The notes: generated from the letters alone by a model not told the origin. DNA of 43,477 nucleotides from an uncultured Eubacteriales bacterium (GCA_902493345.1 CABUPM010000007.1:1-43477); one strand, 5' to 3'. Positions 1-9,328 are shown, numbered from the stretch's first letter. Program-made: numbers and translations.

Positions 1-3000
1 AGGACCATGGGATTCCGGAGCAGGCACAGGTCAATCAGCAGCTGCTGCGGATGAGCAAGGAGACGGGATTGCCGCTGGTGGCGACCAATGATGTGCATTA
101 TACGTACAAAGAAGACGCGGCGGCTCATGATATTCTGCTGTGCATTCAGACCGGGAAAAAGGTGGATGATCAGGACCGGATGCGCTATGAGGGCGGCCAG
201 TTCTATCTGAAGTCTCCGGAAGAGATGGCGGAGCTCTTTCCCTATGCGCCGCAGGCGATTGCCAACACCGAGGAGATTGCCAGGCGCTGCCAGGTGGAAT
301 TCAAATTCCATGAGCTCAAGCTTCCTGCTTACGATGTGCCGCAGGGGTATGATGCCCGCGGGTATCTGCGGATGCTCTGTGAAAAAGGACTCTCAGAGCG
401 TTATGCGCAGGAGACGCCGGAGCTGAGAGAACGGTTGGAATATGAGCTGGGCGTCATCGAGAAGATGGGATATGTAGATTATTTCCTGATTGTATGGGAT
501 TTTATCAACTATGCCAAATCTCAGGGAATTATGGTAGGGCCGGGCCGAGGATCGGCTGCGGGCAGCGTAGTGGCGTACTGTTTGCGGATTACGGATATAG
601 AGCCGACACAGTATAGCCTGATTTTTGAACGATTCTTGAATCCGGAACGAGTCAGTATGCCGGATATCGACGTGGATTTCTGTTACCGCAGACGGCAGGA
701 AGTGATCGAGTATGTGACCAGAAAGTACGGAGCGGATCGGGTGAGTCAGATCATCACGTTCGGCACCATGGCGGCGAGGCTCGTGATTCGGGATGTAGGG
801 CGGGCGCTGGATATGCCCTATGGCGAGGTAGACAAGATTGCCAAGATGATTCCGCGGGATCTGGGAATGACGATCGATAAAGCGCTGGAGGTCAATCCGG
901 AACTGGCAGGACTCTATAAGAGTGATGAGCGGATCAAGAAGCTGATCGACATGTCGCTGCGTCTGGAGGGGCTGCCGCGTCATGCTTCGACTCATGCGGC
1001 CGGTGTCGTGATCTCCAAGCGCCCGGTCATGGATTATGTACCGCTGGCGACCAATGATGGTGCGCCGGTGACGCAGTTTACGATGACGACCATCGAGGAG
1101 CTGGGCCTTCTGAAGATGGACTTTTTGGGCCTGCGGACGCTGACTGTGATCCAGGACGCGCTGGACCTGGTGGAAAAGCAGTATGGGAAAAAGATCAAGA
1201 CGGATGAGATCCCCATGGATGATCCGGAGGTGTACCAGACGATCGGCGCGGGCAAGACCGTGGGAATCTTTCAGCTGGAGAGCGGAGGCATGACTTCCTT
1301 TATGAAGGAGCTGCGTCCGGAGGGGATTGAGGACATCATCGCCGGAATTTCCCTCTACCGCCCGGGGCCGATGGACTTTATCCCTAAATATGTAGAAGGG
1401 AAAAAGCATCCGGAGGCGGTGAAGTATACGGCGCCGCAGCTGGAACCGATTCTGAGCGCCACTTATGGCTGCATTGTCTACCAGGAGCAGGTCATGCAGA
1501 TCGTTCGAGATCTGGCAGGATATACCATGGGACGTGCGGACCTGGTGCGTAAAGCAATGTCCAAGAAAAAAGCGGACGTGATGGCCAGAGAGCGGCAGTT
1601 TTTCGTCTATGGCAATGAAGAAGAAGGCGTTCCGGGATGCGTCAAAAGGGGCGTTAGCGCGGAGCAGGCGGAGAAGATCTTTGACGAGATGACTGATTTT
1701 GCCAAGTATGCCTTTAATAAGGCGCACGCGGCCTGTTATGCGGTTGTGGCATATCAGACTGCCTGGCTCAAGGTGCATTATCCGGTAGAATTCATGGCGG
1801 CGCTGCTGACATCGGTTATCGATCATCCGGGAAAGGTCGCGGAATATATCCAGAGCCTCAAGTCGATGAATATCGAATTGACTTCTCCGGACATCAATGA
1901 GGGATATACCGGATTTTCCGTATCGGCGGATCATCGGATCCGGTATGGATTGTCGTCGATCAAGGGTGTCGGACAGGCGGTGGTGGACCGGATTGTAGCA
2001 GAAAGGGAAAAAGCAGGGCCGTTCCGGAGCATGACGGACTTTTGCCGCAGAATGCAGGGCGCGGATATGAACCGGAAAGTGCTGGAGAATCTGATCAAGG
2101 CGGGAGCCTTCGATTCTCTCGGCGGGAGTCGGCGGGAGTACCTGGAACAAAGCGGAACGGTGATGGCGGCGGCTGCGCAATGGTATAAAAATCAGCTGTC
2201 CGGACAGATGGATCTCTTTGGTATGGGAGATGAAGAAGGAGAAAAGGATGTAGCGGATCGGCTGCAGGGATTGGCGGAATATCCGCAGGAACAGAAGCTG
2301 GCGTTGGAGAAAGAGGTTCTGGGAATCTATCTGACGGGACATCCGCTGCAGGAGTACGAGGAAGAGTGGCGGAAGGTGATCAGCCGCAACGCGGGCGATT
2401 TCCGATGGGACGAAGAAGAGGAGCGATGCGGAGTGATCGATGGCGAGACTGCGACGATCGGCGGTGTCATCATGAATCTGCAGACCAAGATCACCAAGAG
2501 TAATAAGATGATGGCCTTTGTTACGCTGGAGGATCTCTACGGCAGCGTAGAGGTGCTGCTCTTCCCCAATGTTTATGAAGAAGCGAGACCGTATCTCGCG
2601 ACGGATGCCAGAGTCTTTGTACGGGGCCGGGTGAGCGTTGGCGACGATGAAAACGCGAAGATGGTTGCGCAGGCGGTAGCACCCTTTGGGCAGGCGGCGT
2701 CGCTGGGCAGTGAGCAGCAGGTGTACCGTAGGCGCTATGAGGGCCGAGGGACGCAGGTGGCTCCGGCGGCTCAGGCTGCGGCAGAGGCGGCGCAGAAGGA
2801 GAACACGAAAGTGCTGTGGCTTCGGCTGGCAGGACAGGCGGATTGGGAGAGCAAGCAGCAGGAGCTGCTGAACCTTTTCCGGCAGTATCCGGGACCGTAC
2901 GATCTGTATCTGTATCTGACAGCGGAGAAGCAGCGTTTAAAAGCACCGGCGGCATACAGGATCTCCAAGAGCTCGGAATTGTATAATAAGCTGGAGGCGC

Positions 3001-3032
3001 TGCTGGGCGCCGGATCTGTTGTCTGGCGCTGA
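1..3032 (+). CDS. dnaE: DNA polymerase III alpha subunit, 5'-truncated by window edge
   Basis: This is the catalytic subunit of replicative DNA polymerase III. The frame is already open at the window edge (first full codon at 3), so the start and most of the PHP domain lie upstream; the fragment opens in the end of the PHP domain (VATNDVHY). Polymerase motifs follow in order: GRGSAAGS near 545, PDIDVDF near 660-680 with two catalytic aspartates, and the third aspartate in KMDFLGL at 1119-1121. A clamp-binding motif QMDLF lies near 2205-2220. An OB-fold near the C-terminus (about 2455-2640) and a short C-terminal domain complete a DnaE1-type, rather than PolC-type, architecture. No clear terminator follows, and pfkA has its own promoter 27 bases on. 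The long minus-strand open frame across this gene is a shadow. Confidence 0.96.
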   Translation, partial: DHGIPEQAQVNQQLLRMSKETGLPLVATNDVHYTYKEDAAAHDILLCIQTGKKVDDQDRMRYEGGQFYLKSPEEMAELFPYAPQAIANTEEIARRCQVEFKFHELKLPAYDVPQGYDARGYLRMLCEKGLSERYAQETPELRERLEYELGVIEKMGYVDYFLIVWDFINYAKSQGIMVGPGRGSAAGSVVAYCLRITDIEPTQYSLIFERFLNPERVSMPDIDVDFCYRRRQEVIEYVTRKYGADRVSQIITFGTMAARLVIRDVGRALDMPYGEVDKIAKMIPRDLGMTIDKALEVNPELAGLYKSDERIKKLIDMSLRLEGLPRHASTHAAGVVISKRPVMDYVPLATNDGAPVTQFTMTTIEELGLLKMDFLGLRTLTVIQDALDLVEKQYGKKIKTDEIPMDDPEVYQTIGAGKTVGIFQLESGGMTSFMKELRPEGIEDIIAGISLYRPGPMDFIPKYVEGKKHPEAVKYTAPQLEPILSATYGCIVYQEQVMQIVRDLAGYTMGRADLVRKAMSKKKADVMARERQFFVYGNEEEGVPGCVKRGVSAEQAEKIFDEMTDFAKYAFNKAHAACYAVVAYQTAWLKVHYPVEFMAALLTSVIDHPGKVAEYIQSLKSMNIELTSPDINEGYTGFSVSADHRIRYGLSSIKGVGQAVVDRIVAEREKAGPFRSMTDFCRRMQGADMNRKVLENLIKAGAFDSLGGSRREYLEQSGTVMAAAAQWYKNQLSGQMDLFGMGDEEGEKDVADRLQGLAEYPQEQKLALEKEVLGIYLTGHPLQEYEEEWRKVISRNAGDFRWDEEEERCGVIDGETATIGGVIMNLQTKITKSNKMMAFVTLEDLYGSVEVLLFPNVYEEARPYLATDARVFVRGRVSVGDDENAKMVAQAVAPFGQAASLGSEQQVYRRRYEGRGTQVAPAAQAAAEAAQKENTKVLWLRLAGQADWESKQQELLNLFRQYPGPYDLYLYLTAEKQRLKAPAAYRISKSSELYNKLEALLGAGSVVWR

Positions 3033-3059
3033 AGGACCTGAGTTTTCATAAAAAAGGAC

Positions 3060-3088
3060 TTGAAATTTGATCTTTCATCGTGTACAAT
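3060..3088 (+). promoter_or_regulatory. sigma-A promoter of pfkA
   Basis: TTGAAA (3060-3065), a 17-bp spacer and TACAAT (3083-3088). The expected start near 3095 gives a leader of about 75 nt before pfkA. It separates pfkA from dnaE transcription. Confidence 0.7.
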
Positions 3089-3168
3089 AAAATTGGAGGG
3101 ATTTGCGGCTTATGCGTCCCTTGAAATCTGAATAGGAATGTGCCGTTATATAGAAAGGATGATTAGTC

Positions 3169-4149
3169 ATGGAGGGCAGTCTCAGAACGGTTGGAGTATT
3201 GACCAGCGGAGGAGATGCACCGGGAATGAACGCGTGTATTCGTGCGGTAGTCAGAAGCGCCCTGAACAGGGGTTGCCGCGTTATGGGAATCCGCAAGGGA
3301 TATGCTGGTTTGCTGAAGGGTGACGTGTTGGATATGCATGCCAACAGTGTCGCGGATATTATTCATCGTGGCGGTACGATTTTATATACCGCACGGTGTC
3401 CGGAATTCCTGGAAGCAGAGTATCAGGACCGCGCGGCGGAGATGTGCCGTATTTTCGGAATCGACGGATTGGTGATCATTGGCGGAGACGGTTCTTTCCG
3501 TGGAGCGCAGAAGCTGTCCCAGAGAGGAATCAGCGTGGTAGGCGTTCCAGGTACGATCGATCTGGATATCGCCTGTTCCGAGTACACGATAGGATTTGAT
3601 ACAGCGACGAATATCGCGGTTGAAGCGGTTGCGAGACTGCGGGATACTTCCACATCCCATGAGCGCTGCAGCGTTGTTGAGGTTATGGGACGTAACTGCG
3701 GAGAATTGGCTCTGTGGACGGGAATCTCTACAGGAGCGGATGCGATCATGATTCCGGAGGACGCGGAGTCTCAGAGCTTTGATCATCTGATCCGCGTGAT
3801 TATGGAGAACCGTGCCCGCGGCAAGAAGCATAACATTATTATTGTCGCGGAGGGCGTAGGACATGCCGAGGAATTGGCGCAGCGGATTCATGAGGTAACA
3901 GGCATCGAGTCCCGGGCAACGATTTTGGGTCATGTACAGCGCGGCGGCCGTCCGACGGCACTGGATATCAAGCATGCTTCTATGATGGGATATCTGGCGG
4001 TAGAAGCTTTGTACCGCGGAGAGACCAACCGGATTATCGGTGTGCAGAAGGGACAGTATGTGGATCTGGATATCGATGAGGCTCTGGCAATGAAGCGGAA
4101 GCCGTCGATGGATATCTGGAATGCCAATCTGCACATAAGTACATATTAA
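3169..4149 (+). CDS. pfkA: ATP-dependent 6-phosphofructokinase
   Basis: It phosphorylates fructose 6-phosphate to fructose 1,6-bisphosphate in glycolysis (cytosolic tetramer). At 326 residues it has the usual bacterial PfkA length. Visible motifs are the ATP loop LTSGGDAPGMNA, GGDGSF, the catalytic segment PGTIDLDI, EVMGRNCGELAL and GHVQRGGRPTALD. Gly in GGDGS and Gly in PGTID are the residues seen in ATP-using enzymes; the PPi type carries GGDDS and PKTID. The usual TIDND reads TIDLD here: both aspartates are kept, but the Asn between them is Leu. The start at 3169 is supported by AAAGGA at 3153-3158. yfhO follows after 13 nt and may share the transcript. Confidence 0.95.
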   Translation: MEGSLRTVGVLTSGGDAPGMNACIRAVVRSALNRGCRVMGIRKGYAGLLKGDVLDMHANSVADIIHRGGTILYTARCPEFLEAEYQDRAAEMCRIFGIDGLVIIGGDGSFRGAQKLSQRGISVVGVPGTIDLDIACSEYTIGFDTATNIAVEAVARLRDTSTSHERCSVVEVMGRNCGELALWTGISTGADAIMIPEDAESQSFDHLIRVIMENRARGKKHNIIIVAEGVGHAEELAQRIHEVTGIESRATILGHVQRGGRPTALDIKHASMMGYLAVEALYRGETNRIIGVQKGQYVDLDIDEALAMKRKPSMDIWNANLHISTY

Positions 4150-4162
4150 TAGGGATCAATTA

Positions 4163-6853
4163 ATGAAAAAGAGGGAAATTCTGATACCGGTCATTTTGAC
4201 CGGTATCCTTAGTTCTATTGTTTATTTGCTGTTTCAGCTGTTTCCGTACGGAGAATTGACATTGGCCTGGTGCGACGCGAGACAGCAGGTCGTGCCGCTG
4301 CTGCTGGATCTGAAGGATATGCTGTGTGGGGAACAGTCCGTATTCTTAAATCTGCAGAATGCCGGCGGGATGGATATGTGGGGCGTGCTGTTCTTTTTTG
4401 TAACAAGCCCGCTGCATTTGCTGACAGCTTTTGTGCCGGATGAGGGGATGTTCGGCTTTTTTAATATTCTGGTAGTCATGAAGCTGATGCTTTGCGCGGC
4501 TTCGGCGTACTGGTTCTTCCGAAAGAAGTTTTCAGAGCTGGGAGTGGGCTTGGCTTCGGCGCTGGCGCTGATGTATGCGTTCTGCGGATTTAATATGATG
4601 TTCTATCAGAATGTGATCTGGCTGGATACGGCATATTTGTTCCCGGTACTGCTGATGGGGCTGGACCGACTGCTGCGCGAGGGAAAACCGGGACTCTATA
4701 TCGGTGTCCTGTGTGCGGAGCTGTTTGTCAATTATTATATGAGCTATATGGTGGTCCTGTTTCTGCTGATCGGATCAGGACTGTATCTGTGTATGTGCTG
4801 CAGCCGCGCGGAGAGACGCCGCGGGGCGCTGCTCTTTATTCTGTCCAGCGCTGTTGCGGCTTGTCTAACCGCCTGTATTTGGCTGCCCTGCCTGGGGGCC
4901 TATCTGGAGTCCGCCAGAGGGTCGAATCTGCTGCAGAATCTGAAGAGAAGCCGTGTGCTGCCATCCTTGGTGACTACGATACCGCTTCTGTTTTGTACGG
5001 GGATCTTTGTGCCGTCCCTGGCCTTTTTTCCGTATCAGCGGATGAAAAAGCGGCCGGAACTGTCATGGATTCTGATCATGGCGATTCTGATGATTTTGCC
5101 GCTCTGCCTGGAGCCGATCAATAAGATCTGGCACACGGGCAGCTATCAGTGTTTCCCTGCCCGGTACGGATATATCACATCCTTTTTGCTGCTGATGACT
5201 GCGGCTTGCTCTCTGGCGGAGATTCTCCGGAGCAAGTCAGCACAGCCGACGTCGGAGTCCGTACAGGATTCGACACGGACGGGAGTCCGCATGATGGCGG
5301 CATCCGTGATCTGCGTGGCCTGTGTAGCGCTGCTGGCGGCCTTTTTGCTGCCCTATATGCAGGAAGAAAAGGAGACCATGAATGCGTATACCACAGGGCT
5401 GTGGGGAGATGCGGAATCTTTCCGGACACTGGGTTATGCGGCGGCGGCCGTGAGTGCGGTATACCTGATTGTATTGGCACTGGGGCGCCTGGGCTGGCTG
5501 CACAAGGGGGCGCTGGCCGCGGCACTGCTGGGCGTACTGCTGGTGGAGAGCGTCTTTAACGGCGGCGTGTATATGGGGTATCCGGCGGCAGATCAGAGCG
5601 GATACAATGATATTCTGGATCTGGGACAGCACCTGCAGGAGCAGGGCTTTTACCGGGTCAAGACACAGCGCAGAGAGGTTGAGGCCAATTGGATGGGAGC
5701 GGCCGGGCTTCCGACGCTGTCGCACTATACGTCGCTTACAGGGGAAGACTATCTGTTTTCCATGAAGAAGCTGGGCTATTCCGCCTATTGGATGGAGGCG
5801 GATTCTCAGGGCGGCACTCAGTTTACGGATGCGCTCCTGTCCAATCTCTATACGGTTAAGCGGATACAGGAAGTCGCGGCGGGGGATACGGTCGTATATC
5901 AGAATACAAGATACGCATTGATTCAGAACCCCTATCGGTTGCCATCCGCACTAATCAGCGATGTAAGCTGGCCCGCGGTGTCGCAGATGGGGACGGGAGA
6001 TCGTTTTGAAGCGCAGAATCGTCTGTATCAGAGCCTGATGGGGACGCAGGAGGATCTGTTTGTCCGATACGATCCGGCACAATTGAAAAACCTGACCTAT
6101 GAGAATGGGAAAATTGTCCTGGCAGCGGGCGAGAAGATCGGGATGATTACCTATTATATTCATGTGGAAGGACGGCAGACGCTGTATTTCGATTGCTTTG
6201 GAGGACGATACACGACAAGGCTGTCCGAGGCGGAGAATGGGGCCTGTACGGTCATGGTGAATAACCGTCTGCTTGAGTCGGATTACCCGGCCAAAAAGAT
6301 CAACGGCATCTTGGAGCTGGGAACCTTTGAAGATGAAGAGGTCAAAATAGAGATCGGGATCAGTAAGAACATCAGTCCGGCATCCTTTGGCGTGGCGGGA
6401 CTTGCGGAAGAAACGATGCAGAACCTGGAAAAGGAAGCTAGAGGAACGGAATTGGAGATTCAGGGGAGTACGGTCCGCGCGTATGTGCAGAATGGGCGCG
6501 CCGGACAGACAATGCTGATTCCGCTGGCCTACCATAAGGGATATGAGGTACGGATCAATGGGGAAAAAGCACAGGTGAATGAAGCGCTGAGCGGATTTAT
6601 GTCGGTAACGCTGGTGAGCGGTGAGAACAGAATAGAACTGACGTACCATACGCCGGGATTGCGCCTGGGGTTGGGGATCAGTGTTTTTGGACTGTGTGCG
6701 GCAGGACTTCTGCTCTGGAAGCGGAGGCGCGTTGCGGCATATAAGGGCAGATGCTATAAGATTGCAGGCACTATGCCGTATCTGTGGCTTGTAGGAATGA
6801 TTGCGGTAATTTATATTATGCCAATGGTGGTAGCACGAGGAGGATGGAAGTAA
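4163..6853 (+). CDS. YfhO-family polytopic membrane protein
   Basis: A 896-residue membrane protein. About 450 N-terminal residues form a dozen hydrophobic segments, with the YfhO-like stretch NYYMSYM in a loop/TM junction. A long extracytoplasmic domain (about residues 460-830) follows, then two C-terminal hydrophobic segments (IAVIYIMPMVV at the end). Family knowledge: YfhO members are GT-C-like proteins implicated in glycosylating lipoteichoic acid or other surface polymers. The substrate cannot be told from sequence. The start at 4163 follows pfkA by 13 nt with a weak AGGGAT site. A perfect stem-loop covers codons 7-15. The stop abuts the aroB start exactly, so the two are probably co-translated. 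Confidence 0.85.
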   Translation: MKKREILIPVILTGILSSIVYLLFQLFPYGELTLAWCDARQQVVPLLLDLKDMLCGEQSVFLNLQNAGGMDMWGVLFFFVTSPLHLLTAFVPDEGMFGFFNILVVMKLMLCAASAYWFFRKKFSELGVGLASALALMYAFCGFNMMFYQNVIWLDTAYLFPVLLMGLDRLLREGKPGLYIGVLCAELFVNYYMSYMVVLFLLIGSGLYLCMCCSRAERRRGALLFILSSAVAACLTACIWLPCLGAYLESARGSNLLQNLKRSRVLPSLVTTIPLLFCTGIFVPSLAFFPYQRMKKRPELSWILIMAILMILPLCLEPINKIWHTGSYQCFPARYGYITSFLLLMTAACSLAEILRSKSAQPTSESVQDSTRTGVRMMAASVICVACVALLAAFLLPYMQEEKETMNAYTTGLWGDAESFRTLGYAAAAVSAVYLIVLALGRLGWLHKGALAAALLGVLLVESVFNGGVYMGYPAADQSGYNDILDLGQHLQEQGFYRVKTQRREVEANWMGAAGLPTLSHYTSLTGEDYLFSMKKLGYSAYWMEADSQGGTQFTDALLSNLYTVKRIQEVAAGDTVVYQNTRYALIQNPYRLPSALISDVSWPAVSQMGTGDRFEAQNRLYQSLMGTQEDLFVRYDPAQLKNLTYENGKIVLAAGEKIGMITYYIHVEGRQTLYFDCFGGRYTTRLSEAENGACTVMVNNRLLESDYPAKKINGILELGTFEDEEVKIEIGISKNISPASFGVAGLAEETMQNLEKEARGTELEIQGSTVRAYVQNGRAGQTMLIPLAYHKGYEVRINGEKAQVNEALSGFMSVTLVSGENRIELTYHTPGLRLGLGISVFGLCAAGLLLWKRRRVAAYKGRCYKIAGTMPYLWLVGMIAVIYIMPMVVARGGWK
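4183..4207 (+). promoter_or_regulatory. perfect 11-bp stem-loop inside the first codons of the yfhO-family gene
   Basis: GATACCGGTCA (4183-4193) and TGACCGGTATC (4197-4207) are exact reverse complements around a 3-nt TTT loop. The hairpin starts 20 nt after the ATG. It could hinder translation initiation, or act as an early pause or terminator after pfkA. No clean T-run follows, so a terminator role is uncertain. Confidence 0.6.
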
Positions 6854-7978
6854 ATGAAAAAGATTCATGTGGACGTGCGGGTAAAGCCGTTGAGTTATGA
6901 GGTGCGAATCGGAAGCGGGATCCTGACAGAGCTTGCGTCGGATCTGCGGGAGAGGTCCTTGGGAAAACGGTATGCAGTCATTACGGACAGTCAGGTTGGA
7001 CGGCTGCATGGAGATGCGCTCATGGAGGCGCTGAAGCATGCCGGATTGAACGCGCAGCTTTTTGTGTTCCCGGCGGGTGAGAGCAGTAAGAATCGTCAGG
7101 AAAAGGAACGTCTGGAGGACGCGATGCTGGAGGCGGGACTGGGCCGGGATTCGGCAGTCATTGCGCTCGGCGGAGGGGTTGTCGGCGATCTGGCGGGTTT
7201 TGTAGCAGCAACGTACATGCGGGGAGTTCCGGTGATTCAGGTACCGACCACTACACTGGCTATGGCGGACTCCGCGATCGGCAGCAAGACAGCCGTGGAT
7301 GTGCCCTACGGCAAGAACCTGATCGGAGCGTTTCATAGCCCGGAAGCTGTATACATGGATATGAACCTTTTAAGTACGCTGGACGAGCGTAATTATTATG
7401 CGGGACTGGTGGAGCTGATCAAGCACGGGTTCATTCAGCGGCCGTCGCTGCAGGAGTATCTTGCGGAACATAAGGAGACGATTATCTCCAGGAGCGGAGC
7501 GGAGTATCCGGCGGTGATGGAGGAGCTGCTGTATCAGAACAGTGCGGTTAAGAACGATGTGGTCAGTCAGGACCAGAAGGAGAATAACCTGCGTAAGATT
7601 CTGAATTACGGACATACATTGGGGCACGCGGTAGAGATGAGCAGCAATTTTCAGATGATCCATGGAGAATGCGTGGCGGTCGGCATCGCATACGCGGCCT
7701 ATCTGGCGCAGCAGTTGGGATTGTGCAGCGCGGACTGGGCCGGAGCGCAGCTTCGGATCCTGAGAGAATATCGCCAGGAATGCCGGATTCCGGCAGGGAT
7801 TCCGACAGATACGCTGATCGAGATCATGAAGCATGATAAAAAAGCGAGAAACGGACAGATAGAATTTGTCCTTCTGGCGGGACCCGGACAGCCGGTGCAG
7901 CAGAACGGAGAGTATGGTATACCGGTAAAAGAAGATATACTGTGCCAAACTATTGAAGAATTCAGAAAAATTAAATAA
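6854..7978 (+). CDS. aroB: 3-dehydroquinate synthase
   Basis: Second step of the shikimate pathway: DAHP to 3-dehydroquinate, NAD- and metal-dependent, cytosolic. At 374 residues it has the usual length. The nucleotide-binding segment GGGVVGDLAGFVAATYMRG is followed by PTTTLAMADSAIGSKTAV and GKNLIGAFHSP. Metal-ligand segments are VELIKHG, NYGHTLGHAVE and HGECVAVG. The C-terminal stretch MKHDKKARNGQIEFVLL is characteristic of the family. The ATG directly abuts the yfhO stop, and its AGGAGG-like site (about 6838-6844) lies inside that gene. No other shikimate gene is nearby. Confidence 0.93.
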   Translation: MKKIHVDVRVKPLSYEVRIGSGILTELASDLRERSLGKRYAVITDSQVGRLHGDALMEALKHAGLNAQLFVFPAGESSKNRQEKERLEDAMLEAGLGRDSAVIALGGGVVGDLAGFVAATYMRGVPVIQVPTTTLAMADSAIGSKTAVDVPYGKNLIGAFHSPEAVYMDMNLLSTLDERNYYAGLVELIKHGFIQRPSLQEYLAEHKETIISRSGAEYPAVMEELLYQNSAVKNDVVSQDQKENNLRKILNYGHTLGHAVEMSSNFQMIHGECVAVGIAYAAYLAQQLGLCSADWAGAQLRILREYRQECRIPAGIPTDTLIEIMKHDKKARNGQIEFVLLAGPGQPVQQNGEYGIPVKEDILCQTIEEFRKIK

Positions 7979-7992
7979 TTGAGAAAAAACTA

Positions 7993-8021
7993 TTGCGATC
8001 CGGTGGAGAGTATGGTATACT
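7993..8021 (+). promoter_or_regulatory. rpsF operon promoter P1
   Basis: TTGCGA (7993-7998), a 17-bp spacer and TATACT (8016-8021), with an extended -10 TGG just upstream. It begins 15 nt after aroB ends. Confidence 0.7.
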
Positions 8022-8075
8022 GGAGAGGCATAGGAGATGCGCCGGCAAAATTTCTCCAGAATTTCAAAATAATCC

Positions 8076-8104
8076 TTGCTATTCACTCAAAGATATAGTA
8101 TAAT
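8076..8104 (+). promoter_or_regulatory. rpsF operon promoter P2
   Basis: TTGCTA (8076-8081), a 17-bp spacer and TATAAT (8099-8104), which is a perfect -10. It lies 83 bp downstream of P1, giving two tandem promoters. Confidence 0.8.
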
Positions 8105-8122
8105 AAAAAACTGAACGATTAT

Positions 8123-8144
8123 CCTTGCTCTTGCCAGTGCAAGG
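8123..8144 (+). promoter_or_regulatory. hairpin in rpsF leader, possible S6:S18 autoregulatory site
   Basis: CCTTGC (8123-8128) pairs with GCAAGG (8139-8144) around a 10-nt loop, just before the AAAGGAGGTG ribosome site. Leaders of rpsF operons in many bacteria bind the S6:S18 complex. The characteristic CCG bulge was not confidently found, so this assignment is inference from position. Confidence 0.35.
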
Positions 8145-8171
8145 GCCAAAGTCCAAAAGGAGGTGTAGACG

Positions 8172-8459
8172 ATGAACAAGTACGAGGTTGCAGTTGTAGT
8201 AACCGCTCAGATCACTGATGAGGAGCGTGCTGCAGTTGTAGAGCAGGTTAAGGCTTACATCGCACGTCGTGGTGGTAATGTTACGGAAGTCGAAGATTGG
8301 GGCAAGCGCCGTCTTGCTTACGAGATCGCTAAGCAGTCCGAGGGTTACTATTACTTCGTAAAGGTAGATGCAGAGCCGACGATGAGCGTTGAGCTGGAGA
8401 AGGACCTGCGTATCATGGAGAACGTGCTTCGCTATCTGATCGTAAGAGAAGAAGAGTGA
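8172..8459 (+). CDS. rpsF: 30S ribosomal protein S6
   Basis: S6 of the small-subunit platform, where it pairs with S18. At 95 residues it has the usual length. It opens MNKYEVAVVV and has the core GNVTEVEDWGKRRLAYEI followed by EGYYYFVKVDA. An ideal AAAAGGAGGTG site precedes the ATG at 8172. It is the first gene of the conserved rpsF-ssb-rpsR operon; S18, its binding partner, is the third gene. Confidence 0.97.
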   Translation: MNKYEVAVVVTAQITDEERAAVVEQVKAYIARRGGNVTEVEDWGKRRLAYEIAKQSEGYYYFVKVDAEPTMSVELEKDLRIMENVLRYLIVREEE

Positions 8460-8487
8460 GCAGCATTGAAGCCGGGGAGGTTTTTCA

Positions 8488-9048
8488 ATGAATAAAGTGA
8501 TTTTGATGGGTCGTTTGACCCGTGATCCGGAAGTGCGTTATTCTCAGTCCGGACAGGCTGTATGCCGTTATACTCTGGCAGTGAACCGCTCTTATAAGAG
8601 AGAGGGCGAGCCGGATGCTGATTTCTTCAATGTTATTGCGTTTGCGCAGCGCGGTGAGTTCGCGGGAAAGTATTTCCGCAAAGGCATGATGGTCGCGATT
8701 TGCGGTGAGCTGAGAAACAGCAGCTATGAACAGAACGGTGTTAAGCGCTATGTGACGGACATTATTGTAACGGACCAGTATTTTGCAGAGAGCAAGGCTT
8801 CTTATGAAGGACGCAGCCAGGGCGGAAGCCATGCGCAGCAGTCCGGCGGCTATCAGAATTATCAGTCGGTAGCACCGCAGAACAACAATTTTGCTCCGCA
8901 GAATAATGGATTCGCGCCGCAGGGCAATCCGTATCAGCAGCCTTCTTATGGGGCGGCTCCGATGGATTCTCAGACCGGTGCGAGCGGTCCGGAAGGCTTT
9001 ACGCCTGTAGATGCAACATTAGAAGGTGACGCGGATCTGCCGTTTTAA
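8488..9048 (+). CDS. ssb: single-stranded DNA-binding protein
   Basis: Binds ssDNA in replication, repair and recombination. At 186 residues it has an N-terminal OB fold (about 1-105; MNKVILMGRLTRDPEVRY and FFNVIAFAQRGEF), then a flexible linker rich in Gln, Asn, Gly and Pro with repeated PQNNNF / PQNNGF units. The acidic tip ends DADLPF, the partner-binding tail. GGGGAGGT precedes the ATG. Its place between rpsF and rpsR is the usual bacterial arrangement. Confidence 0.97.
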   Translation: MNKVILMGRLTRDPEVRYSQSGQAVCRYTLAVNRSYKREGEPDADFFNVIAFAQRGEFAGKYFRKGMMVAICGELRNSSYEQNGVKRYVTDIIVTDQYFAESKASYEGRSQGGSHAQQSGGYQNYQSVAPQNNNFAPQNNGFAPQGNPYQQPSYGAAPMDSQTGASGPEGFTPVDATLEGDADLPF

Positions 9049-9085
9049 GGCAGGCCGCACCGATTAAGAATAGGAGGTTTTTGTC

Positions 9086-9328
9086 ATGGCAGTTCCTCAG
9101 AAGAAGAGACCCACCATGCGCCGCAAAAAGCGTGTTTGCAGCTTCTGCGCCGAGAATGGCGAGACGCTGAGCTATAAGGATGTAGCAAAGCTTAGAAGAT
9201 ACGTATCTGAGCGGGGCAAGATTCTGCCTCGTCGTATCAACGGCAACTGTGCTAAGCATCAGCGTGTGCTGACGATCGCTGTAAAGCGTGCCCGTCATCT
9301 GGCTCTGATGCCGTACACCGTAGATTAA
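9086..9328 (+). CDS. rpsR: 30S ribosomal protein S18, zinc-binding type
   Basis: An 80-residue platform protein that binds S6. Its core YVSERGKILPRRING and basic C-terminus are typical. CSFC near residue 20 and NCAKH near residue 55 supply three Cys and one His, so this is a C+ (zinc-ribbon) form; zinc-free paralogues lack these residues. TAGGAGGTTT precedes the ATG, and a strong terminator follows within 20 nt. Confidence 0.96.
   Translation: MAVPQKKRPTMRRKKRVCSFCAENGETLSYKDVAKLRRYVSERGKILPRRINGNCAKHQRVLTIAVKRARHLALMPYTVD

Noticed and set aside
393..2342. Long minus-strand open frame opposite dnaE (649 codons)
   Set aside because: It lies wholly opposite a clear dnaE and reads as Arg/His-rich low-information sequence with no family motif, typical of an antisense shadow in GC-rich DNA.
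5951..7336. Minus-strand open frame of 461 codons opposite yfhO/aroB
   Set aside because: Spans two well-supported plus-strand genes and has no family motif.
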